Shown in pieces: positions 42,975-52,672 of a stretch of 64,000 nt of DNA; positions within the stretch are counted from its first letter, which is position 1, and each line of letters opens with the position of its first letter. Below the pieces are notes generated by a model, which was given only the letters and a program-made list of their open reading frames with translations, did not search any database and was not told the DNA's origin. The translations under genes and the position numbers were made by a program. Origin of the DNA: Vibrio hannami (GTDB lineage: Bacteria; Pseudomonadota; Gammaproteobacteria; Enterobacterales; Vibrionaceae); NCBI RefSeq assembly GCF_029589055.1, contig NZ_JARQZP010000007.1, positions 1,426,001-1,490,000 on the forward strand, in the 5' to 3' direction.

Positions 42975-44297
42975 TTATTCCTCGACTGGTAATTTAATTC
43001 TGAATATGGTTTTTTCAGCGTTGCTCTTCACAGCAATCGTGCCGCCATATCCACTGATTATTCGTTTCACAATAGATAACCCCAAACCAAGCCCAAACGA
43101 CAAACCGCCTTTTTTGGTGGTAAAGTTTGGCTGAAATATTTTTCGGCGTGTCGCTTCGTCTATTTCTGGTCCGTTATTGGTTATCGTAATTAATATTCGG
43201 TTGTTTGCATGGCGAGTGGAAATCTCGATGGAAGGGTCAACCGTCCTTTCCATCGCATCACACGCGTTTTTCATTATGTTCGCCCAAACCTGGACAAGTT
43301 CCGTTGAAGAGCCTTTAAACTTAGGCAATGACGCCGCAGGGCTAATATGAACAGAAACCCTACGCAGATCGCTCTGTAAAAGCGATATCGCTTTATTTAT
43401 CGATTCATTAACATCAAGCCACTCATCCGTGTCTATATCGGTTCGTCCCAACTGCTTCACTGATTTAACGATTCCAACAGAGTGTTTTGCTGCAAGGCGC
43501 ATATCTCGTAGATCGCGCCCTACCCCCAGAACTTAACTGCATCTCCCGGGTTTTCCAGCCAGTGTTTTGAGATAGCCCCTGTAGGAACGGCTCTCGCCAT
43601 CCCCTTAGCGGTATCTCTTGATAGCTTATATTTGGACTCCAGTTCTTTGGCTCGTTTACGAACTTCTGATGAACTGGTTGCTTGACCATGCACAAGCCCC
43701 TGACTAAGAAAGTCCATTGCCTCTGGGTGCAACTCTTGCAGCAAGTGTGAAACCACATGCTCCAGTCGCTCGGTTTTGCTGTTTACCACGCCGATGGCGT
43801 TATTGAGTTCATGAGCAATACCCGCCGCCAGTTGACCAAGTGTGGTCATCTGCTCTGCCGTGTAGAGTTTCTGCAGTGCTTCTTCTTTCGCTTTCGCTTC
43901 TCTCACAGTTCGCATTTGGCGGTTTCTAAGCTCATGAATCAACACTGGCGAAAACTGCTCATTGATATCGCCATAACAATCCGGAGCAACAGCTTTGGTA
44001 TCCCTATCTATCCATGTGAGTACCGATTTCTCTTTGGCAATCACCGATGATGATGAGACCCCTTCAGAAGAGAAAAGCTGTAAACACCAATAAAAGCCCC
44101 TTCCGTCGCCGTAAAGATCTTGGTTAAGTGAGCACCATCGTCAGTAACAAACCCTTCCAGGGTGCCACTTTGAACATAATAAAGGCGATCATTAGGCTCC
44201 CCTGATTAAACACTGGGGAATTCGCTTCTACTTCAATCGATCTTTCCTGATTGGAAAAGTAGTAACGAATTAAACGACTTAGCTTAAAAGCTTCCAT
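42975..44297 (-). pseudogene. Sensor histidine kinase with cNMP-binding-like domain, frame-broken
   Basis: About 440 residues when repaired. In order: a Crp-like cyclic-nucleotide-binding-like domain (FNQGEPNDRLYYVQSGTLEG when restored), a coiled coil, an H-box (GQLAAGIAHELNNAIGVV) with the phospho-His, and a HATPase_c domain (NIMKNACDAM, FGLGLGLSIVKRI). Three breaks lie in short runs: C4 at 44199-44202, A4 at 44073-44076 and C5 at 43523-43527; one added base at each restores one frame from ATG 44297 to 42975. No TM segment is seen. It follows the SLC13 gene by 19 bases and precedes the receiver gene by one. Confidence 0.8.
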
Positions 44298-44316
44298 ACT
44301 TATTCGATAACCTTGT

Positions 44317-45753
44317 TTAGCCTATGAAGCCCACAACATTAAGCAACCAAACTAGTACAAAGCTTCCCAGCACACCAACCACACCTAGAATCACACCAAC
44401 GCGTGCCATCTGGCTGCTCTCAACATTACCTGTAGCATGAGCCAGAGCATTTGGCGGCGTACTGATAGGCAAAGACATACCCAGTGAAGCAGCAAATGTT
44501 ACAACAAGGATTAGTGTCATCTCGCCGCCGAGAGGTGCCAGCGATGTCATTGACGCACCAAGTGCAGCCATAATCGGCATTAACAAGTTTGCCGTTGCTG
44601 TATGAGACATAAAGTTGGCCATTAACAAACACAGGAATGCAGCACCGAACAACACAACATAAGGAGAGAAAGCGTCGAAAGGAATGCTATGCACAACCAG
44701 TTTCGCCAGTCCTGTTTTATCTAGTGCTAAACCAAGTGCGATACCACCAGATACTAACCACAAAACGTCCCATGAGATTTTCTTAAGGTCTTCTTTGTTG
44801 ATAATGCCAGTGATAGAGAAGATAGCGACAGGGATAAGAGCAACCGTGTACGAGTTCATGCCGTGAGCAGAACCCATTAGCCATAGAAGGATGGTCAAAC
44901 CAAACGTAATGTAAACCGTGATAGCTTTTGGTGTCTTCAGGAACTTACCTTTAATGTTTAGCTCGATCGTTTGTTGCTCTGCTTTATATAGGAAGTTAAT
45001 CAGATACCACGCCAGTGCCATCATAATCACAACAAAAGGAACACCAAATGCCATCCACTCACCAAAGGTGATCAGGCTATCGCCCACAAGATACTTCAGA
45101 GCAATCGCGTTTGGTGGTGTACCAATTGGAGTACCGATACCACCAATGTTAGCGGCAACCGGAATGCATAGCGCAAACGCGACACGTCCCGGATCTCTAG
45201 GGCCAAACACAGCAATAACCGGAGTCAGGATAGAAAGCATCATCGCTGTGGTCGCAGTGTTAGACATAAACATGGAAAAGATACCGGTGATCAGCATCAG
45301 TCCTAGCATCACAAACTTTGGATCTGAGCCAAACGGCTTCAACAATACCCTTGCCAGGTTTACGTCCAAACGGTATTTGGTCGCGGCCATCGCTAAAAAG
45401 AAACCACCGAGGAAAAGCATAATAATCGGGCTGGCAAAGGTTGCCATAATATCTTTGTAGCTTAATAAAGTACCAAAAGTCGGCTCTTCTGCACCAAGGC
45501 GGAAAAAGATCAGCCCCTTATTCGAGAGCAGTAGCAGCTCCAGAACAATAATCACAACCGACGTGGCATAGATTGGTATTGGTTCAAACACCCAACATAA
45601 AGCGGCAAGAAGGAAAATCGCGATAACGCGCTGTTGAACGACTGTAATACCCTCAAAAGGAAATGCCGATAACGGCATTAGTAAAATGATTAGAGGGATT
45701 ATCAGCGGAATAATATATTTGCTGTATTGACGCATGACTAAATTTACTTCCAT
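44317..45753 (-). CDS. SLC13 / DASS family sodium-coupled carboxylate transporter
   Basis: A 478-residue inner-membrane transporter with about 11 helices. The two family signatures are intact: FMSNTATTAMML and MSHTATANLL, typical of Na+/dicarboxylate symporters such as VcINDY. Substrate is likely a C4-dicarboxylate, citrate or sulfate; this is inferred. It heads an operon with a histidine kinase and a receiver protein, which suggests two-component control of uptake. ATG 45753 is used; ATG 45735 six codons later is also possible. No frame break here. Confidence 0.9.
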   Translation of the reverse strand: MEVNLVMRQYSKYIIPLIIPLIILLMPLSAFPFEGITVVQQRVIAIFLLAALCWVFEPIPIYATSVVIIVLELLLLSNKGLIFFRLGAEEPTFGTLLSYKDIMATFASPIIMLFLGGFFLAMAATKYRLDVNLARVLLKPFGSDPKFVMLGLMLITGIFSMFMSNTATTAMMLSILTPVIAVFGPRDPGRVAFALCIPVAANIGGIGTPIGTPPNAIALKYLVGDSLITFGEWMAFGVPFVVIMMALAWYLINFLYKAEQQTIELNIKGKFLKTPKAITVYITFGLTILLWLMGSAHGMNSYTVALIPVAIFSITGIINKEDLKKISWDVLWLVSGGIALGLALDKTGLAKLVVHSIPFDAFSPYVVLFGAAFLCLLMANFMSHTATANLLMPIMAALGASMTSLAPLGGEMTLILVVTFAASLGMSLPISTPPNALAHATGNVESSQMARVGVILGVVGVLGSFVLVWLLNVVGFIG

Positions 45754-45932
45754 TTTGGAGTCTAAAGTTAAAATGGATTTAGATTATCGTTGAATCCAGA
45801 TCCATCGTTTCTGCGTCTATTATGTTGCTATTTTTAGATTAAAACTCCGGCTATAGATCAAGTTTCAGGCAACCGATGAAAAAAATTACGATTTATATGG
45901 TTTTTATTACCAAAATTGCCTTTATTGATAAA

Positions 45933-47399
45933 TTACCTTGTTGTGGGCCTTTCTTCACCATCTAACTCTTTGACAGGTATATCTTTTACACATACGCAAT
46001 CTGACGAACAAAATGGTGTCATATTGACGCTGGCTGTCGCCGGATCTTCTTCATCAAGCTCGATTTTGATATCTGCCATCAAATCTGAAATATGTTTACG
46101 TAATACAATAAAACCTAGTATACCAAATAAAACACTTCCTAAAGCCTGCCCATATATTACGCCAAGCGCGCCAAACCACTGCGCACCAAAGTAGACAAAA
46201 GGCAGAGTCCCCAAGGTTGCTTTACCCAGATTCAGGGACGTCGAATAAAATGGTTTACCGAGATTATTGAAACAAGCATTAGCAACAAAAAGTGCGCCAT
46301 TAAATACAAAAGTCAAAGCTACGTAAGTGCAGAATGCAGAGAGAATAACCGCAGCATCCCCTGTGAGGTTAAATCCTGCGATAATATGGTCTTGCAATAA
46401 AAACAAAATCACAGAGACAGAAATACAGTAGAGGGTAACGAAGAGCAGCGCGTTGTTCAGGGTCTGTTTCACCCTATCCAGTCGCTCTGCACCATAATTC
46501 TGACCTATGATAGGCCCAACCGCTCCAGACAGAGCAAAAATCGCAGCGAATGTCACTGGCATCAATCGCCCTATTACAGCAAATCCAGCGACATAATCTT
46601 CGCCAAATTCAGCTATCGCGGTTGTGACAATTGCATTACCTATCGGCGTTGCGGTATTGGTTATTATTGCTGGAATAGCGATGGCTATAATAGCTCTAAT
46701 ATCACTGCGCACTGCTGCGAGACGCGGAAAACTTACGAGGTTATGCACTTTAATCAGTGGGTAGATAGAGAAGAAAAGCACAGTAAACCTTGCGAAAACC
46801 GATGCCAAAGCAGCGCCTTCAACATTCCAGCCAAAGCCGAAAATAAAGATAGGATCGAGAAGAGCGTTAACAATACCACCAGATAACGTAGCCCACATGG
46901 AACGCTTAGCATCACCGGCTGCGCGTAACCCGGCCCCTGCCGTCATCGCCAATGCAATCACCGGGCTACTAGGTAGTAGAATTCTCAGGTACGCTTCTGC
47001 CCTTTCGGCCGCAAATCCTTCGGCACCAATAGCATTAAGCAGTTCAGGGATGTGGAGGAACATAAGGAAGGTCACGATCAAACTGATAACGACCCCGACA
47101 CTCATGGTACTTGCTGCTATCTGTCGGGCATAATCTTTATCTCTCGCGCCAAGGGCTCGCGACACCAGTGCGCCCATTGCAATCGATGTGCCGATAGAAA
47201 CAGAGGTCGAAAAGAATATCAGGGTTCCGGCAAAACCAACAGCCGCAGCAAGTTCTACCTGACCGAGCAAACTGATAAAAAACATATCCAACAGATCGAC
47301 CAGGAAAATAGCCATCAGCCCCACCGATGCCGATCCCGTCATTACCAGGATATGCCTCATAGTGGAACCTTCAACGAACTTTGCGTTGTTATCTGCCAT
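45933..47399 (-). CDS. MATE-family multidrug/organic cation exporter
   Basis: A 488-residue inner-membrane protein with 12 predicted helices in two similar halves. It belongs to the MATE family (VELAAAVGFAGTL, TSIAMGALVSRALGA, GAVGPIIGQNYGAERLDRV), most like the NorM/DinF-related subfamily with Na+ or H+ coupling. The C-terminal tail after about 445 is polar. Substrate not deducible. GGGAGG lies close before the ATG. Confidence 0.92.
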   Translation of the reverse strand: MADNNAKFVEGSTMRHILVMTGSASVGLMAIFLVDLLDMFFISLLGQVELAAAVGFAGTLIFFSTSVSIGTSIAMGALVSRALGARDKDYARQIAASTMSVGVVISLIVTFLMFLHIPELLNAIGAEGFAAERAEAYLRILLPSSPVIALAMTAGAGLRAAGDAKRSMWATLSGGIVNALLDPIFIFGFGWNVEGAALASVFARFTVLFFSIYPLIKVHNLVSFPRLAAVRSDIRAIIAIAIPAIITNTATPIGNAIVTTAIAEFGEDYVAGFAVIGRLMPVTFAAIFALSGAVGPIIGQNYGAERLDRVKQTLNNALLFVTLYCISVSVILFLLQDHIIAGFNLTGDAAVILSAFCTYVALTFVFNGALFVANACFNNLGKPFYSTSLNLGKATLGTLPFVYFGAQWFGALGVIYGQALGSVLFGILGFIVLRKHISDLMADIKIELDEEDPATASVNMTPFCSSDCVCVKDIPVKELDGEERPTTR

Positions 47400-47419
47400 T
47401 ACCTCCCCCGTTAATCGTT

Positions 47420-47447
47420 AAAAAAGGCGCTCTTCGCGCCTTTTTTT
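47420..47447. terminator. Bidirectional terminator between CBS gene and MATE gene
   Basis: A-run, stem GGCGC / GCGCC, then T-run; the symmetric layout can stop transcription on the minus strand after the CBS gene. Confidence 0.85.
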
Positions 47448-47460
47448 ACATTCCTACAGC

Positions 47461-47877
47461 TTAAACCGGATGCTGGAAACAGTCATCCAGGCTCTGTCCT
47501 ATCGCTCTAAGAACATCTCGTCTTGTAATGATACCGACTAATTTTTTATCATCAACAACTGGATAAACCTTTGGTTTGCCTACCTTCATCAATTCAGCCA
47601 ACTCTATGATGCCCATTTCCGGTGAAACCGTTAAAACATCCTGATGCATACAATCACTCACAATATGCGTATCCTGGCAGTAGTAGCTTACCTTCACTAG
47701 CTTATCGAGTAGATCTTGTTCGGATAAGAAGCCGATTACCTCACCATTTTCATTCACTACCGGCCCACCCAGGTGCTGCGAAGTCATTACTTTATCTAGC
47801 GCAGCAGTAAGAGACATTTCAGGTGTAAACCTTACAGCTCGCTGTTCCATGAAGTCTTTAACTTTAATTGAGTCCAT
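47461..47877 (-). CDS. CBS-domain pair protein
   Basis: A 138-residue cytosolic protein made of two CBS domains (about 5-60 and 72-128), e.g. DFMEQRAVRFTPEMSLTAAL and VTVSPEMGIIELAELM-type second copy. Such stand-alone CBS proteins bind adenosine nucleotides and often modulate partners. ATG 47877 is chosen with GGAG nine bases upstream; a GTG at 47931 would add 18 residues but lacks a good site. The partner is unknown. Confidence 0.88.
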   Translation of the reverse strand: MDSIKVKDFMEQRAVRFTPEMSLTAALDKVMTSQHLGGPVVNENGEVIGFLSEQDLLDKLVKVSYYCQDTHIVSDCMHQDVLTVSPEMGIIELAELMKVGKPKVYPVVDDKKLVGIITRRDVLRAIGQSLDDCFQHPV

Positions 47878-48112
47878 ATTATCAATCTCCAAAATACCGC
47901 GTAATCGCACAGTTACTTTAATTGTAGACACTTTCCAATATCTGGCTAACTATAATTTTGGTCTAAATTCTTGATTTAGCTAAATGGAAATAAGCAATTT
48001 CATCAATAGATACAATCAATGATTGTGAAGCACTCAATTCACAGGGTGATTTTTAAACGGTATACTGAACGCTAAATGCCGCATTAAAGATGAGTCATAA
48101 GGAAGTTTAACG

Positions 48113-49408
48113 TTGCGTTTTCTCACTGTCCTGTTCACTTGCTCTATCATTTTTACGTGTAATGTATTCGCGTCTATGGGAAATCAGCGATTACATTACG
48201 ATACAAAAGTAACCGACCTTTACTCTATGGCTAGCACCTCCGCAAGGCGCAACCATGGCAAATATTCTGTCGTTATCGCCATGTCTGGAGGTGGGACTCG
48301 CGCAGCTGCGCTCTCTTATGGAGTACTCAAAGCTCTAAAGGAAGTGCCAGTCAAAAAGAACGAGGAAGAAATTTCACTACTAGAAGAAGTCGACTTTATT
48401 AGCGCGGTTTCTGGTGGCAGTTTTACTGCGGCGTACTACGGACTTTTTGGCGATAAAATATTCACTGATTTCGAAAAGGACTTTCTCTACGCCGAGGTAG
48501 GTAAAGACCTTTTCTGGCGAACACTAAACCCGAGGTCTTGGCTCAGCTCTGGCCCTGAAAGTAATAGAGCAATAAGTTACTACCAGAAAAAACTGTTTAA
48601 AGGCGCTACTTTTGCAGATTTTGACCAGGAAAACAGCCCGCTGGTTATCATTAATGCCACAGACTTAGGTGGAGAAGTTCGCTTTTCGTTTACGCAGGAG
48701 TACTTCAACTTACTTTGTTCTAATATCTCCAGCTACCCCGTAGCAAACGCAGTAGCGGCTTCTTCTGCAGTACCCATTGTTTTCGACCCGGTTGTTTTAA
48801 AAAATCATACTGGCTGTGGAAGACAGGATCTTCTTGATCTCAACGACGAAAAATATACAAACGACTTAACCAAGGCGACAGCTAAAGCGCTGAACAACTA
48901 CTCAAACAAAGAAGAAATACAGTATGTTCACCTGGTTGATGGTGGTATCACAGATAATCTGGGATTACTCGCCATGTATGATTTTTTCAGCTTAAGTAAA
49001 AAGGACTACTTTGACGCCATTCAAACTGAAGTTAACTCTAGTGTACTAGCCATATCAGTCAATGCGTCGACCACACCAACATCTACATTACACTCTTCTC
49101 CCGAACCACCTGGCATCGTAGAGATGATAACGATGATGACCGATGTTCAAATTCACCGTCTCAACGATGTTTCTAAATCTTACTACAAACAGTCACTCTA
49201 TCGTTTCGGTCAAGCGCATGGTGTTAAGGTGCACTTTGTTGACATAAATCTTTCGGATATTGCCGATCCTGAGATTCATGAATATATGAATAATATCCCC
49301 ACTGATATGCAGCTGGACGCCCCGGTTGTGGATAGCCTGATCGAGGAAGGGATAAAACAGCTAAATAACAGTGATGCGTTTAAGGATTTTTTAAACTCAA
49401 TGGATTGA
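48113..49408 (+). CDS. Patatin-like phospholipase/lipoprotein-type lipase
   Basis: A 431-residue patatin-family hydrolase. The signal-like N-terminus (residues 1-20, TCNVFAS) suggests export. Oxyanion loop SGGGTRAAAL, a nucleophile elbow reading AVSGGSF and the catalytic Asp in DGGITDNLG are all present, so the Ser-Asp dyad is intact. The start is TTG 48113 with AAGGAAG seven bases upstream; it gives the signal peptide, whereas the next ATG does not. Natural substrates are unknown. It is a single-gene unit divergent from the CBS gene. Confidence 0.85.
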   Translation: MRFLTVLFTCSIIFTCNVFASMGNQRLHYDTKVTDLYSMASTSARRNHGKYSVVIAMSGGGTRAAALSYGVLKALKEVPVKKNEEEISLLEEVDFISAVSGGSFTAAYYGLFGDKIFTDFEKDFLYAEVGKDLFWRTLNPRSWLSSGPESNRAISYYQKKLFKGATFADFDQENSPLVIINATDLGGEVRFSFTQEYFNLLCSNISSYPVANAVAASSAVPIVFDPVVLKNHTGCGRQDLLDLNDEKYTNDLTKATAKALNNYSNKEEIQYVHLVDGGITDNLGLLAMYDFFSLSKKDYFDAIQTEVNSSVLAISVNASTTPTSTLHSSPEPPGIVEMITMMTDVQIHRLNDVSKSYYKQSLYRFGQAHGVKVHFVDINLSDIADPEIHEYMNNIPTDMQLDAPVVDSLIEEGIKQLNNSDAFKDFLNSMD

Positions 49409-49510
49409 CTAGCAATAAATTTGTGACAGCTAACCAAGTTTTTGACTTGTTCACTACATAGGTCTATCATTTCAGTTTAGCATGCAAACAAATGTTTAGA
49501 GAGAAAACAT

Positions 49511-50608
49511 ATGTTTATTACTGAGCGTGAACAAGAAATTCTAAATTTTCTTAAACAAGACCCGTTGATTCCTCAGCAAGAACTTGCGGATAAGCTAGAG
49601 CTTAGCCGTAGTGCGGTTGCTGTGCATATCATGAACCTGACTCGTAAAGGCTTCATCAAAGGGAAAGGCTATATTCTTTCACCTGAGCAGTACGCGTTGG
49701 TGATAGGTGGCGCAAACATGGATTTGTGCGGTAAAGCCGATAAACCACTGATAGACGGAGACTCTAACCCGGGCAAACTAACAAGTAGTGCCGGTGGCGT
49801 TGGAAGGAATATCGCTGAAAACCAAAGCCGCCTAGGAAGCACCGTTCAGTTTATTGGCGCCATTGGTGATGACCAGTGGGGAGTCCAACTAAAACAAGCA
49901 TGTGTGAATGCTGGTGTAGGCGTTGATCACTGCCTGACCGTTTCAGGCGCGACAACGAGTAGCTACCTTTCCATCCATGATAGCAATGGAGAAATGAAGC
50001 TGGCACTCAATGATATGGAGTTAATCAACTCACTCACCCCAGAGAAGCTTGAAAGAAAAGAAGGCGTGATCTCCAGAGCATCCATGCTGGTGCTAGATGC
50101 GAACCTTAGTGAAGAAGCTCTGGACTACTTGTTTAGTGTCTATGGCGATAAACCCATATTTGTTGACCCGGTATCTACCATCAAAGCTCAAAAGCTGTTG
50201 CCATACCTGGACAGAATTCACACGCTAAAACCTAATTTAGCTGAAGCCGAGTTACTTACCGGACATAAAATAGAGTCCGAAGAAGATCTTCCTGACGTTG
50301 CCAGACAAATACACGAGAAAGGTGTAAAAAACGTTCTTATCAGTCTGGGAAGTAAAGGGGCTTATTCAAGTGACGGCGTCACTCAAGAATTCATACCACC
50401 AGGCGAGACTCAGGTAAACAACGTTACCGGAGCTGGTGACGCTTTAATGGCAGGACTCGCCCACGGATTTATGCGGCAGTGGAACTGGGAGAATTCCGTT
50501 AACTTCTCTCTTGCTGCAGCAAAACTTGCGCTAGTCGCAGACAAAACTATTAACTTATCTATGTCAGAACAGGCAGTACTCAACTACATCGAGCAAAAAA
50601 CTGTCTAG
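49511..50608 (+). CDS. psuK: Pseudouridine kinase with N-terminal winged helix
   Basis: A 365-residue protein. Residues 1-60 form a winged helix (ILNFLKQDPLIPQQELADKL, SRSAVAVHIMNLTRKGFI); the remainder is a PfkB-family sugar/nucleoside kinase with GGVGRNIAEN, the C-terminal NVTGAGDALMAGL motif (catalytic Asp in GAGD) and an N-terminal GGANMD block. With PsuG downstream it should phosphorylate pseudouridine to pseudouridine 5'-phosphate. The winged-helix fusion suggests autoregulation. GAGAG lies seven bases before ATG. Confidence 0.93.
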   Translation: MFITEREQEILNFLKQDPLIPQQELADKLELSRSAVAVHIMNLTRKGFIKGKGYILSPEQYALVIGGANMDLCGKADKPLIDGDSNPGKLTSSAGGVGRNIAENQSRLGSTVQFIGAIGDDQWGVQLKQACVNAGVGVDHCLTVSGATTSSYLSIHDSNGEMKLALNDMELINSLTPEKLERKEGVISRASMLVLDANLSEEALDYLFSVYGDKPIFVDPVSTIKAQKLLPYLDRIHTLKPNLAEAELLTGHKIESEEDLPDVARQIHEKGVKNVLISLGSKGAYSSDGVTQEFIPPGETQVNNVTGAGDALMAGLAHGFMRQWNWENSVNFSLAAAKLALVADKTINLSMSEQAVLNYIEQKTV

Positions 50609-50619
50609 AGGAAACTTTC

Positions 50620-51534
50620 ATGCTAGAAAACTATCTTGATATTCAGCCAGAAGTAGCTGAAGCACTAAAAAACAACCAGCCAGTTGTGGCATTAGAGTCT
50701 ACTATCATTTCTCACGGTATGCCTTACCCTCGAAATGTAGAAACCGCCCTTCTTGTAGAGAACACTATTCGCGAACAGGGCGCTGTTCCTGCGACTATCG
50801 CGATCATCGAAGGTCGCTTAAAGGTTGGTCTGAGCGAAGAGCAAATTACTCATCTGGGTAAAGCGGGTCAGGCTGTGACTAAAGTTAGCCGTCGTGATAT
50901 TCCATTTATTGTTGCTGGCAAAAAAGATGGTGCTACTACAGTAGCCGCGACAATGATCCTTGCGGCTATGGCAGGCATTAAAGTATTTGCAACTGGTGGC
51001 ATTGGTGGTGTTCACCGCGGTGCTCAGGAAACATTTGATATTTCGGCAGACCTTCAGGAACTGGCAAACACAGATGTTGCTGTAGTATGTGCTGGCGCTA
51101 AATCTATTCTTGATCTGGCGTTAACTCGCGAATACCTTGAGACTCAAGGCGTACCAGTGATTGGCTACCAGACTGATACCCTGCCTGCGTTCTACACTCG
51201 TGAAAGTGAGCACTCTATTGACTACCGCCTGGACACAGCAGAAGAGATTGCTCTTGCACTTAAAGCCAAATGGGAGATGGATTTAAAAGGTGGCGCAGTC
51301 ATCGCTAACCCGATCCCTGAAGAGTACGCAATGGCACCAGAGGCAATTGCACTTGCCATTGAAACGGCGCTGCGTGAACTGGATGAAAAAGGTATTGCAG
51401 GTAAAGAATCAACGCCATTCCTGCTAGCTCGCGTTTGTGAACTAACTGGTGGTGACAGCCTGGACTCAAACATTCAGTTGGTACTGAATAACGCTCGTTT
51501 AGCGTCTCAGATTGCCGTTAACTACTGCAAGTAA
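50620..51534 (+). CDS. psuG: Pseudouridine-5'-phosphate glycosidase
   Basis: A 304-residue cytosolic enzyme that cleaves pseudouridine 5'-phosphate to uracil and ribose 5-phosphate. Family blocks: ALESTIISHGMPYPRN, GATTVAATMILAAMAGI, FATGGIGGVHRGA and SRRDIPF. Eleven bases separate it from psuK, so they form one operon that recovers C-glycosidic pseudouridine. The uracil product links to the udp pathway nearby. Confidence 0.97.
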   Translation: MLENYLDIQPEVAEALKNNQPVVALESTIISHGMPYPRNVETALLVENTIREQGAVPATIAIIEGRLKVGLSEEQITHLGKAGQAVTKVSRRDIPFIVAGKKDGATTVAATMILAAMAGIKVFATGGIGGVHRGAQETFDISADLQELANTDVAVVCAGAKSILDLALTREYLETQGVPVIGYQTDTLPAFYTRESEHSIDYRLDTAEEIALALKAKWEMDLKGGAVIANPIPEEYAMAPEAIALAIETALRELDEKGIAGKESTPFLLARVCELTGGDSLDSNIQLVLNNARLASQIAVNYCK

Positions 51535-51551
51535 GAGCTAAAAAGGCGCCC

Positions 51552-51577
51552 AAAGCTGCCCTCGCGGCAGCTTTTTT
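51552..51577 (+). terminator. Terminator after psuG
   Basis: Stem AAGCTGCC / GGCAGCTT with a short loop (CTCGC) and T-run, 18 bases after the stop. Confidence 0.9.
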
Positions 51578-51618
51578 GATCGCACTCTCTCAGCAATGAA
51601 AATTCAGGGTAAATATGA

Positions 51619-52509
51619 TCATGATGCTCTGGCAAAACTCTCTTTAGGAGAGTAACTGAAATGACGCTTGAACTCCCGACTAAACTGCGATGGGCTGTTG
51701 TAACCGACCTTACGTGCAGCATCGGATGCGCGAAAACCCTCTAACATAATTAGATCTCTGGCTTTAGATAGCCTCACCTTTTTCAAGTATTGGAGAGGGG
51801 ACTCTGTGGTCACCGACTTGAAGGCACGGTGAAACGCCGGAACACTCATATGAATTTCTTCAGCAAGGCTTTCAACAGTAATTGCTTGAGAAAACTTTGA
51901 ATGAACAATATCAAGCGCTTTGGCAACTTTAGCATAGTTACCATCTGTGTTTGCTCTGTCGTAAAGGATGTGTCCCATAGGACCTCTTAAAACCCTATAC
52001 ACAATCTCTCTTACAATCCCCTCACCCAGGAACTCTGCTTCGGCATCATTTTTTAATACCTTTACCAACCTTAGAAAGGTCTCTTCCAGCGGATCACACA
52101 AACTCATGCATTGCAGCCCCAATTGCTCATTGGCTTTGCTTCCTTCTGAAATTGTCTCATGCTTCTTAATATGATTGATGGTTTCATGAAGCATCTTTTG
52201 TGTGACATCAATGGTAATACCGAGGATGGGTTTTCCATCTTCCATTTCTGAGTCACATTCGATAGGTAGCGGCACGCCCAGCACCACATAATCTCCTGGA
52301 CCATAACTCATCTTATGATCGCCAAGATATATGTTTTTATAGCCCTGGCCCATTAAAATAATGCCTGACTGGTATATCAAAGGTATTCTTTCTGCAGCGT
52401 AAGAAGAACGATAAAACTTAACGCCAGGCACCTTTGTTTTAACTATACCCTCAAGCTCATGTAGTTGCTTTTCATCAACATAAGCATTCATGTACTTAGC
52501 TATTTGCAT
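51619..52509 (-). CDS. AraC-family transcriptional regulator (YqhC-like)
   Basis: A 296-residue regulator: an N-terminal AraC_N (cupin-like) domain (about 1-180) and a C-terminal double helix-turn-helix with SLAEEIHMSVPAFHRAFKSV and ASDAARKVGYNSPSQFSREF. I chose ATG 52509, preceded by AAGGAG eleven bases upstream; the frame opens further to 52566. It is divergent from a YqhD-like aldehyde reductase, the same arrangement as E. coli yqhC-yqhD, so it probably activates that gene upon aldehyde stress. Confidence 0.87.
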   Translation of the reverse strand: MQIAKYMNAYVDEKQLHELEGIVKTKVPGVKFYRSSYAAERIPLIYQSGIILMGQGYKNIYLGDHKMSYGPGDYVVLGVPLPIECDSEMEDGKPILGITIDVTQKMLHETINHIKKHETISEGSKANEQLGLQCMSLCDPLEETFLRLVKVLKNDAEAEFLGEGIVREIVYRVLRGPMGHILYDRANTDGNYAKVAKALDIVHSKFSQAITVESLAEEIHMSVPAFHRAFKSVTTESPLQYLKKVRLSKARDLIMLEGFRASDAARKVGYNSPSQFSREFKRHFSYSPKESFARAS

Positions 52510-52607
52510 CTGGTCACTTTCTCCTTCATTTAAATCAAAATTAACAAATTTGATATTTTTAGGCAAGAAAACGAAAGAAATGTGGCTACCTTTACACTTT
52601 ATAACCC

Positions 52608-52633
52608 ACTATTATGCAATAGTACGTTCGAAC
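52608..52633. promoter_or_regulatory. Two adjacent palindromes between AraC and YqhD-like genes
   Basis: ACTATT-ATGC-AATAGT (52608-52623) is followed by GTTCGAAC (52626-52633). Both lie in the shared promoter region, 40-65 bases before the reductase ATG, so they are candidate operators. Confidence 0.4.
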
Positions 52634-52672
52634 ATTAATTTAGATGCACGACTAAAACAACGGAGAAATGTG

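Noticed and set aside
49435..49449. CAAGT-TTTTG-ACTTG as a terminator after the patatin gene
   Set aside because: Short arms, no GC content and no T-run after the stem.
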